Assembly (NCBI GenBank): GCA_949298505.1
Contig: CASFWW010000044.1
Span: 1-14,486 of the forward strand
Length of the DNA stretch: 14,486 nucleotides
Source: Ornithoclostridium sp949298505
GTDB taxonomy: Bacteria; Bacillota; Clostridia; Christensenellales; UBA3700
Direction: 5' to 3'
A program made the position numbers and the translations under genes. Of this stretch, positions 7,201 through 12,240 are shown piece after piece; the stretch's first letter is position 1; every line of letters starts with the position of its first letter. The notes under the pieces were generated by a model. That model saw only the letters and a program-made list of their open reading frames with translations. It did not search any database and had not been told where the DNA came from.

Positions 7201-8441
7201 CTGCCGGTCGCAGTAAAGCTTATCGGAATGATATCGCCGATCTTGGTTATCGTGTCGCATATCTTAGCGTTGATGCTCTGCATAAAAGACACGTTGTTCC
7301 CATCCGTATCTTCTGTGGTAAGGAATCTGTCAAGCAGCTTATTGATCGCCGCCTGCTCCTTGTCGCCCATATCGTTGACGGCGACGGTTGCCGACCATGT
7401 GTTCTGATTGGGATAGACGCTGGCAGTCACGTAAAGCGTCTCAGGCAGTATTGAAGGAATAACACCCGCCAGAGTCTTTGCGAAATCGGGAACTTCTCCG
7501 CCGAAAAGTTTGGAAAGCAACTGCTCTTTGTTGTTTTCAAACGCAGTCTTCGCCGCGTCACGCAGATTTATCTTTATCGTCGCGCGGACGCGTACGTCCT
7601 CCTGTTCAAGCACGGTGACCTGATCAATGATGACCTGCTCCACGGAAAGCACGCTCGCAATGTCTATACCGTAATCGGTTTCGATCTTCTTGAGCGCGTC
7701 AAGCTCGGTTATAGAAGAAAACGCCTCGTTGAGAACAGCCGCCAGCTCCTTGTCGCTGAGCTCGAGCATTTCCTTCTCAAGGGAATCCTGATCTTTTCCT
7801 TCAAGCACGCTGAAATCGAAATCAAGGCTTTCCAGAAGATCGTCCAGCGCTTTGTTTCCCGTAATGGAACCGTTTGCTCCGATCTCGGGCGCGCTTTCGT
7901 CAGCCATTATCAGTTTGCTTCCGTCGGACAAAGTAACTTCAGAGTCCCCGCTGCCGTTTTCTTCACCGGTCACCTGAGACAAAAGCCCGCTTACGATATC
8001 CGTTATCGAAACGTTGCATTCTTGCGAAAGATAAAGACCCTTTTTCAGGTTTGAGTAAAAACTGTCAAGATCGTTCTCGTCGTAAGGATTGGTGACCACC
8101 GAGGATCCGTCTCCGTAAAGATCGACCAGCATGCCGACGGCTTCTGTCAGTTCAAGCCCGGTCATTTCTTTAAGACTGGTATTATTTTCGCCTTCTCCCG
8201 GGATCATCTTATAATCCCACGCGACAAACGCTCCGCCTATAAGCGCAGCAATTATGACCACGATCATACTGATGCAGGCAAAACCGACGAACATTCGCCT
8301 TTTGGATTTAGACTTTCTGAGTTTGTCAGCCTCCTTTTCCGAAATATCCGTGCCTTCTCTTGAATAAAGTCTGTCGTTGTCGGTCCTGTCTTCAGAGCCG
8401 ACCTTCTTGACTTTCAGATCATTTAAAATTTTCTTTCCCAT
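4290..8441 (-). CDS. Giant single-pass membrane-anchored protein with degenerate repeated modules, function unknown
   Basis: 1383 residues and the largest gene here. Residues 1-49 are charged, with basic KSKSKRR just before one membrane segment at about 50-74. The remaining roughly 1300 residues have no second clear membrane segment, so the bulk should lie outside the cell as a type II (N-in) anchored protein. The ectodomain is acidic and rich in Asp, Glu, Asn and Thr, with only a handful of cysteines. About four degenerate copies of one module can be aligned by eye: LPETLYVTASV and VAVNDMGDKE (332-362), LPDSIYVFLTY and VDINKKGNE (613-647), FPYDVDIIVDI and VDINDIGDT (937-970), VPDRIYINAII and IFVNRMTDKE (1217-1252). 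Each is followed by a helical stretch. A linker GSESGDQTGN sits near 671-680. No catalytic motif, sortase signal or LPXTG is seen. A structural or sensing role is possible; I do not recognise the family. The ATG has GGAG 9 nt upstream. Confidence 0.85.
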   Translation of the reverse strand: MGKKILNDLKVKKVGSEDRTDNDRLYSREGTDISEKEADKLRKSKSKRRMFVGFACISMIVVIIAALIGGAFVAWDYKMIPGEGENNTSLKEMTGLELTEAVGMLVDLYGDGSSVVTNPYDENDLDSFYSNLKKGLYLSQECNVSITDIVSGLLSQVTGEENGSGDSEVTLSDGSKLIMADESAPEIGANGSITGNKALDDLLESLDFDFSVLEGKDQDSLEKEMLELSDKELAAVLNEAFSSITELDALKKIETDYGIDIASVLSVEQVIIDQVTVLEQEDVRVRATIKINLRDAAKTAFENNKEQLLSKLFGGEVPDFAKTLAGVIPSILPETLYVTASVYPNQNTWSATVAVNDMGDKEQAAINKLLDRFLTTEDTDGNNVSFMQSINAKICDTITKIGDIIPISFTATGSVDAKPIQAVINMLGAENLTQGDFLALIRDVKLPTAESLGVDIYTEEAQTLAANAFINGEFSEKYYFDNGIEGSDEYFITASNLFSKLNTFSDDEETLKRIEIRDEIVAGLEYGDGGAFRPFADEDTLAALLNGYLKNQQFKIENMEPWIMDVSCTATGTDDKKGDYFTLTVTIELDLTGTIDAQLGDKESMKKLVNQLLPDSIYVFLTYTQYEGTDENPSVALVDINKKGNEMSRQHFETLMKLLNAVQKKGASGEGSESGDQTGNVSGMTFDELERQLNEKIYQAFTDIENNLGANIEFVSGAGIAQGGAILPNIFEVLAANEKLKYDPEKDAPMSEDEFNAAYKMSGEDMYLILSQTYKYESDGTDVETNITSDVESLGIRGFVSEIDSKYYIDTDVEGEIWSASNIETMLNTVSEDYETRLRMKTVDSKAGLLDDETDYDDLNPYLSQYEFANIVNESGKLNNLMQILPTSKVEYILIYIDDNTGLPNIRMRINGDISFENVTGEGADAISQNKKYATLFPYDVDIIVDIAVREENSVRNYDVKVDINDIGDTYMDKMLFFVKRFSGQTSVGEGEDKQDFNKEGLEKTIENKMKAAFNEMNAGGSVSTTFVEKDATEGGLEFSTVFDLAVNKIYVDADGQPEENKPSGEEMRSTIIGLHAGLEGYSYSNADYVSTVDESGDNMEASTFTISPAGADSITVNAQFLDAYMNTKITGDKFQNIVGGNTGDISFYQSYILPKYDNGLENEISQTNKIRDYYNNGLSAENLRIDPSVSYLLVTLEVNTANLFAAESIGKGSNLVPDRIYINAIIALIENPDGDSQSQTEIFVNRMTDKECQIMNRILKNAGYDKDLFGDETSTANMIDEIYNTELVNHNYTLPAIGESYNIRITVKDVVDNSYVWFCSRYNGEDTGAADDRKSYIKNELTYTVGGETFDKEFNGEGDARRFGIAYLRYEMTYSIDDLSRI

Positions 8442-8480
8442 ACCCCGTTTCTCCCGGTCGAGATTATTTTAATATATTTT

Positions 8481-8509
8481 ATTATAACACACTTTTTTTC
8501 GTTTGTATA
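8481..8509 (-). promoter_or_regulatory. Sigma-A type promoter of the giant protein-kinase-TSCPD operon
   Basis: On the minus strand: TATACA (plus 8504-8509), a 17-nt spacer, then the consensus TATAAT (plus 8481-8486), about 40 nt before the ATG at 8441. The surrounding stretch (8461-8530) is very AT-rich. Between this promoter and the divergent one at 8633 (8510-8632) nothing else was recognised. Confidence 0.6.
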
Positions 8510-8632
8510 TATTTTAAAATTATATTAATGGAAAAACATGGATGCAGATTTCTCAAGTCTCAATACCTGTTTTCACGTTTTAAATTTTACCGCGTTTTTA
8601 CACATTTCAGGCGATCCGCTCCTTTCTCTTTG

Positions 8633-8661
8633 TTGACAAAACGCCCGAGCTTCGCTATAAT
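8633..8661 (+). promoter_or_regulatory. Consensus sigma-A promoter of the SGNH hydrolase gene
   Basis: A perfect TTGACA (8633-8638), a 17-nt spacer and a perfect TATAAT (8656-8661). The start site would be near 8668. The -10 region is imperfectly duplicated: TATAATCTGCT (8656-8666) followed by TATAAATCTGCT (8667-8678). The leader then carries a short hairpin, TACCGG (8678-8683) with CCGGTA (8694-8699), just before the Shine-Dalgarno. Confidence 0.85.
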
Positions 8662-8718
8662 CTGCTTATAAATCTGCTACCGGTTGCGATCAGCCGGTAT
8701 TATATGGAGAAAACGGAC

Positions 8719-9456
8719 ATGAACAACGCTTTCAAAGGCGAAAAACGCAATCTCGCGATATTTTTCTGTACAGTGTCGGTCGTCTTGCTTGTACTCAGCA
8801 TTTTCCTGAGCTACTACGCAGCTTACGGCGACGTTCTGTTCGTGATAAAAGTCAGTAAATCTTCCAAGGAGAAACATTACGACGAAATGAACGCTTCCGC
8901 TCAGAAAGGACAGACCGTGTTTTTCGGTGATTCGTTGACAGAGTTTTACGACCTCGGGCAATATTTCCCCGACGAAGTATTCTACAACCGCGGCATTTCC
9001 GGAGATACGACGGACGGCATGCTGAACAGACTTGACAACAATCTGCTCTCTGTCGAACCTTCAAGAGTCGTGTTCCTCGGCGGCGCAAACGACCTCAACC
9101 ACGGTCTGACTCCCGGTCAGATAGTCGAAAACATAAGGCTGATCCTGACGAATATAAAAACCGCCCTTCCCGGATGTGAAGTCTACGTCCAGTCTCTGTA
9201 CCCGGTCAACCCTTACACTCATCCTGTTTACCTCAACAGCGTTGCCAGCCGCAAAAACAGCGACATCCTGCTCATCAACGAAGCTCTCGTTCCCCTTTGC
9301 AAAGAACTGGGGTGCACGTATATCAACGTACACGACAGCCTGACCGACGCAAACGGAAACCTGCGCGAAGAACTGACGATGGACGGACTGCACGTAAATG
9401 CGGACGGTTACGCCATCGTGACAAAGATCCTCTCGTCATATCTGCTTCAGGACTGA
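8719..9456 (+). CDS. Membrane-anchored SGNH/GDSL-family hydrolase
   Basis: 245 residues. One N-terminal membrane segment (about residues 11-35, after a basic KGEKR) places the catalytic domain outside the membrane. All four SGNH blocks are present: Ser72 in FFGDSLTE, Gly95 in GISGDT, Asn124 in LGGAND, and Asp222/His225 in DGLHVN. Family members are esterases acting on acylated glycans, lipids or peptidoglycan; the closest general match is the lysophospholipase/acetylhydrolase-like group, and the substrate is unknown. An in-frame ATG at 8704 would add five residues, but it has no Shine-Dalgarno. The ATG at 8719 has GGAG (8706-8709) at 9 nt and is preferred. It has its own consensus promoter and terminator and is divergent from the giant surface protein operon. 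Confidence 0.92.
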   Translation: MNNAFKGEKRNLAIFFCTVSVVLLVLSIFLSYYAAYGDVLFVIKVSKSSKEKHYDEMNASAQKGQTVFFGDSLTEFYDLGQYFPDEVFYNRGISGDTTDGMLNRLDNNLLSVEPSRVVFLGGANDLNHGLTPGQIVENIRLILTNIKTALPGCEVYVQSLYPVNPYTHPVYLNSVASRKNSDILLINEALVPLCKELGCTYINVHDSLTDANGNLREELTMDGLHVNADGYAIVTKILSSYLLQD

Positions 9457-9480
9457 CGGCAAAAGACGCAAGAAAGTTTT

Positions 9481-9508
9481 CCGGCGTGAAATCACGCCGG
9501 TATTTTTT
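9481..9508 (+). terminator. Intrinsic terminator of the SGNH hydrolase gene
   Basis: CCGGCGTG (9481-9488) pairs with CACGCCGG (9493-9500) across a four-base loop (AAAT), or with one more pair across two bases. A T-rich tract with six consecutive T (9503-9508) follows. It starts 24 nt after the stop. Confidence 0.92.
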
Positions 9509-9525
9509 ATGCACGATCCGGCGAC

Positions 9526-9547
9526 GCATTATCCCTCCCGATAATGC
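9526..9547. repeat. Short perfect inverted repeat in the convergent intergenic region
   Basis: GCATTATC (9526-9533) and GATAATGC (9540-9547) flank a six-base centre, CCTCCC. It lies between the two facing terminators (9481-9508 and 9581-9617). Only TTT follows on the plus strand, so it would be a weak backup terminator at best. It may be a small dispersed palindrome. Confidence 0.5.
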
Positions 9548-9580
9548 TTTACAACAGATTGTCCACATTATGATCAGGCA

Positions 9581-9617
9581 AAAAAATCCCCGCTCCGTGT
9601 AAAATGCGGAACGGGGC
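9581..9617 (-). terminator. Intrinsic terminator of the four-TM protein gene
   Basis: On the minus strand CCCCGTTCCG and CGGAGCGGGG (plus 9607-9616 and 9588-9597) form a 10-bp stem with one wobble pair and a 9-nt loop, followed by six T (plus A-run 9581-9586). It lies 19 nt after the stop at 9636. Confidence 0.9.
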
Positions 9618-9635
9618 ATACCGTTTTTTATAGCG

Positions 9636-10154
9636 TCAACTCTTGACTGCGCCGGCGATCGCCGCGCCGCCGCCGACAACGCCGCCTGCAAGAAGCAGAT
9701 AACAACCTACCGCGGGAGCAACCGCATTGCCGATCATATCGCCGCCTTTCGTATACTCATTCCCCATAAGCACGGTAAATATTATGGTGAGAACGGCGCA
9801 TATCAGACCGACAATGCCGGCTACGCCTCCTAGCGTAGAAAGCAGTCTGAGCCTGATAACCAGTTTGAGTATAAACAGCACCGCCGCAACCGCGACAGCC
9901 GCCGCAGTTATCCATGCGAACATGTTCGTAAGAACGAAATATTTAATCTCTCCTCCAAACTCAGTGGCGAGCTCGTGCCCGTCTGCCCAGTCCTGAAGCG
10001 TGGTAGAACTTTCCACCGAGAGACCGATTTTCGTCGTCGAAGTCGTCCAATCTAAAAACAATCCGGTAAACGCAAGCGCAACGCCGACGATCATAACGAA
10101 CACCAGAACGAGTGAAATCGTACTCATTCCCTTTTTCTTCTTTTTCTTTGCCAT
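9636..10154 (-). CDS. Small four-helix integral membrane protein, function unknown
   Basis: 172 residues. After a poly-lysine start (MAKKKKKKG) come four predicted membrane segments at about 12-34, 78-100, 104-130 and 146-170. The only sizeable loop is 35-77 between the first two, and should be extracellular by the positive-inside rule; it holds LDWTTST and a short polar stretch. The last two segments are very rich in Gly, Ala and Val. I do not recognise a family. The reading frame extends upstream to an ATG at 10205, but the ATG at 10154 has a perfect AGGAGG (plus 10162-10167) at 7 nt and is the start. A promoter (10228-10256) and a terminator-like leader hairpin (10176-10213) precede it. 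Confidence 0.82.
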   Translation of the reverse strand: MAKKKKKKGMSTISLVLVFVMIVGVALAFTGLFLDWTTSTTKIGLSVESSTTLQDWADGHELATEFGGEIKYFVLTNMFAWITAAAVAVAAVLFILKLVIRLRLLSTLGGVAGIVGLICAVLTIIFTVLMGNEYTKGGDMIGNAVAPAVGCYLLLAGGVVGGGAAIAGAVKS

Positions 10155-10175
10155 AATACAACCTCCTGTAAATTT

Positions 10176-10213
10176 AAAAAAATCGAGATGGCGCAATTGT
10201 GGCACACCATCTC
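10176..10213 (-). terminator. Terminator-like hairpin in the leader of the four-TM protein gene (possible attenuator)
   Basis: On the minus strand GAGATGGTG and CGCCATCTC (plus 10205-10213 and 10185-10193) form a 9-bp stem (one wobble) with an 11-nt loop, followed within two bases by seven T (plus A-run 10176-10182). It has all features of an intrinsic terminator. It can end transcripts from the NimA-like gene, whose stop is 112 nt upstream. It also lies downstream of the promoter at 10228-10256 and 9 nt before the Shine-Dalgarno of the next gene, so it would interrupt that gene's own leader. Confidence 0.75.
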
Positions 10214-10227
10214 AAACCTACGTATTC

Positions 10228-10256
10228 ATTTTATCATTGCAACGCGCGCACGTCAA
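10228..10256 (-). promoter_or_regulatory. Sigma-A type promoter of the four-TM protein gene
   Basis: On the minus strand: TTGACG (plus 10251-10256), a 17-nt spacer, then TAAAAT (plus 10228-10233). The start site is predicted near 10221, giving a leader of about 65 nt that contains the terminator-like hairpin. Confidence 0.65.
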
Positions 10257-10324
10257 CGGGCAATTTCAGCCGCAATGCGTCTTATCTTACAGTCTGTTCG
10301 ATTTTTCTCGCCTTTTCGTTAAGA

Positions 10325-10798
10325 TCACTTCTTTTTTCTCTTCTTTCCGGAAATGCTCTTCACTTCAAGCCTGAACACCGCGGTCATCGGCACGACCGCT
10401 TCAGAATATCTGAAATTCTCCCCTCTGTAATGCTCCATAAGCACGTCCAGAGCGCGTATCTTTTCTTTCTCGTCCTCGACAAACTCTATCTCTCCGCAAC
10501 CGACTACGCTTTCGTATTCTGTAGTACAGCTGCCTTTTTTCTCGTCGAAAACCAACCTGTGAGCGCAGTCCGCCTGAAAAGCCGCTTTGCCTTCTCTTTT
10601 TATCAGATCTATCTTTTTTCCTTCCTTTGCGCTGTGAAAATAAAGCGTGAGGCGCCCGTCTTTTACCTGCATACCGAAACTGAGCACAACGATATAAGGA
10701 TATTCTCCGTCATTGAACGCAAGGCGCACGGCGTCGCACTTTTCAAGCACTTTTACAATTTCGTCAAAATCTTTTATCTCCCTGTCAGATCTTCTCAT
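10325..10798 (-). CDS. NimA-like FMN-binding split-barrel protein (PNPOx-related)
   Basis: 157 residues matching the pyridoxamine-phosphate-oxidase-related family often annotated as nitroimidazole-resistance (Nim) proteins. Recognisable segments run in order: MRRSDREI at the start, CDAVRLAFNDGEYPYIVVLSFG, the LTLYFHSAKEGKKIDLI segment typical of the flavin-binding barrel, an ESVVGCGEIEFVED strand, and an FRLEVKSISGK end. Members bind FMN and are probably flavin-dependent reductases. A role in drug resistance is family-level knowledge only and should not be assumed. The length is normal; the tail ends in a lysine-rich KKRKKK. The ATG has GGAG 7 nt upstream. It lies 67 nt downstream of guaA with a terminator hairpin between them, so it is either read through from guaA or has a cryptic promoter. 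Confidence 0.88.
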   Translation of the reverse strand: MRRSDREIKDFDEIVKVLEKCDAVRLAFNDGEYPYIVVLSFGMQVKDGRLTLYFHSAKEGKKIDLIKREGKAAFQADCAHRLVFDEKKGSCTTEYESVVGCGEIEFVEDEKEKIRALDVLMEHYRGENFRYSEAVVPMTAVFRLEVKSISGKKRKKK

Positions 10799-10814
10799 AA
10801 AGTCTCTCCGTTAT

Positions 10815-10845
10815 AAAAAAGAAAAATACGGACCTTCGCCCGTAT
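10815..10845 (-). terminator. Intrinsic terminator between guaA and the NimA-like gene
   Basis: On the minus strand ATACGG (plus 10840-10845) pairs with CCGTAT (plus 10826-10831) across an 8-nt loop, followed by TTTTTCTTTTTT. A second GATACGG copy lies 14 nt upstream (plus 10854-10860) and could pair with the same CCGTAT. The T-tract ends only about 5 nt before the Shine-Dalgarno of the NimA-like gene. Confidence 0.7.
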
Positions 10846-10865
10846 CTTTATTGCCGTATCAACGA

Positions 10866-12143
10866 TCATTCCCACTCAATCGTGCCGGTCGGCTTCGGGG
10901 TCATATCGAAACAGACGCGGTTGACGCCTTTGACCTCTGTGATGATCCTCTTGACTATCTTGTCAAGCACAGCCCAGTCCACGTGCTCTATCGTCGCGGT
11001 CATTGCGTCCACGGTGTTTACGGCGCGGATGATAACCGGCCACTCGAAGGAGCGCGCGTTGTCTCTTACACCGACGGATTTGACGTCTGGGATAAGGGTG
11101 AAATACTGCCATACCTTGCCCTGCAAGCCCGCTTTAGCGAACTCTTCACGCAGGATCGCGTCAGATTCTCTGACCGCCTCCAGTCTGTCTCTGGTAATTG
11201 CGCCGAGGCATCTTACTCCGAGACCGGGACCCGGGAACGGCTGACGGTAGACCATATCGTCAGGAAGACCGAGAGCCTTGCCGCAAGCGCGGACCTCGTC
11301 CTTGAACAGATATTTGAGAGGCTCGACCAGTTCGAATTTGAGATCGTCGGGAAGACCGCCCACGTTGTGGTGAGACTTGACGATCTTGTTTGTCTTTGTG
11401 CCGCTTTCGACAATGTCGGGATAAATGGTGCCCTGCGCGAGGAAATCAATGCCGTCAAGCTTTCTCGCCTCTTCTTCAAACACTCTGATGAATTCCGCGC
11501 CGATGATCTTTCTCTTCTTTTCGGGATCCGACACGCCGGCAAGCTTGTCCAGGAACCTGTCCACACTGTCAGAATATATAAGGGTCGCGCCCAGTTCTTC
11601 TCTGAAAACTTTCACGACCTGTTCCGGCTCTCCCTTTCTGAGAAGCCCGTGGTTGACGTGAACGCATACCAGCTGCTTGCCGATCGCCTTGATCAGGAGC
11701 GCCGCGACGACGGAGCTGTCAACGCCGCCCGAAAGCGCGAGGAGCACCTTTTTGTCGCCGATCTGTTTCCTGAGCAGTTCGACCTGGTCGTCTATGAAAT
11801 TCTGCATATTCCAGTTTGCTTCTGCCTTGCAGGTGTCGAACACGAAGGATTTCAGGTCGCTTTCCTTTATCGCGGTGCACTTGTCCGTATCGTGATTGAG
11901 CGCGACGACGGGGACCGCCGCCGCATATATCTCCGCCGCGACGTCTATTTTCACGCCGTCGATAACGTTGTTGGGACCGCCGTTCAGGATAACGCCCTTC
12001 ACGTTGGGGATCGCAGCAAGCTGTTTAGCGGTGATATCGTGCGGATATATCTCGCTGTAAACGCCAAGCGCGCGAATTTCTCTCGCAAGCGCGGAGTTAT
12101 TCTCGCTGCCGAGGTCGAGGATGACTATCATGTCTTGTTTCAT
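10866..12143 (-). CDS. guaA: GMP synthetase with a shortened, triad-less glutaminase domain
   Basis: 425 residues against about 510-525 for usual bacterial GuaA. It makes GMP from XMP with ATP and ammonia. The synthetase part is intact: PP-loop SGGVDSS (138-144), KIIGAEFI, AQGTIYPDIVESG, KSHHNVGGLP, PFPGPGLGVR and the C-terminal KPTGTIEWE. The N-terminal amidotransferase domain keeps its start (ILDLGS, AREIRALGVYSEI, GVILNGGPNNV). Where GVCYGM with the nucleophilic Cys should be, it reads VVALNHDTDK, with Asn83 aligned to the Cys. About 95 residues that normally carry the His and Glu of the triad are missing before FVFDTCKAEANW. It should therefore depend on free ammonia or a separate glutaminase (inference). 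The ATG has AAGGAG 7 nt upstream, and a promoter lies at 12172-12201. No guanine riboswitch is visible in the short leader. Confidence 0.93.
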   Translation of the reverse strand: MKQDMIVILDLGSENNSALAREIRALGVYSEIYPHDITAKQLAAIPNVKGVILNGGPNNVIDGVKIDVAAEIYAAAVPVVALNHDTDKCTAIKESDLKSFVFDTCKAEANWNMQNFIDDQVELLRKQIGDKKVLLALSGGVDSSVVAALLIKAIGKQLVCVHVNHGLLRKGEPEQVVKVFREELGATLIYSDSVDRFLDKLAGVSDPEKKRKIIGAEFIRVFEEEARKLDGIDFLAQGTIYPDIVESGTKTNKIVKSHHNVGGLPDDLKFELVEPLKYLFKDEVRACGKALGLPDDMVYRQPFPGPGLGVRCLGAITRDRLEAVRESDAILREEFAKAGLQGKVWQYFTLIPDVKSVGVRDNARSFEWPVIIRAVNTVDAMTATIEHVDWAVLDKIVKRIITEVKGVNRVCFDMTPKPTGTIEWE

Positions 12144-12171
12144 ATCTTTTCTCCTTGGTCTTTATGTAATA

Positions 12172-12201
12172 AATGTATCATCAAACGGGCGCGCGTGTCA
12201 A
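12172..12201 (-). promoter_or_regulatory. guaA: Putative promoter of guaA
   Basis: On the minus strand: consensus TTGACA (plus 12196-12201), an 18-nt spacer, then TACATT (plus 12172-12177), about 30 nt before the ATG. No clear PurR box was recognised nearby. No T-tract hairpin separates it from the GH28-like gene upstream, so some read-through is possible. Confidence 0.55.
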
Positions 12202-12240
12202 TACGTTTAAAAAATTTGACCGCTGTCCGCTGTCTGTCGT

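Noticed and set aside
8704..8718. ATG at 8704 as start of the SGNH hydrolase
   Set aside because: It lacks an upstream Shine-Dalgarno, whereas GGAG directly follows it and is correctly spaced for the ATG at 8719.
10155..10205. N-terminal extension of the four-TM protein to the ATG at 10205
   Set aside because: The extension would translate through the terminator-like hairpin and the AGGAGG site. The ATG at 10154 has ideal spacing.
12144..12171. Guanine riboswitch upstream of guaA
   Set aside because: The predicted leader is only about 20-30 nt and has no aptamer-like pairing.
12220..12233. Direct repeat CCGCTGT-CCGCTGT between the GH28-like gene and guaA
   Set aside because: Only two copies of 7 bp, no hairpin potential and no clear relation to the promoter. 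It may be chance.
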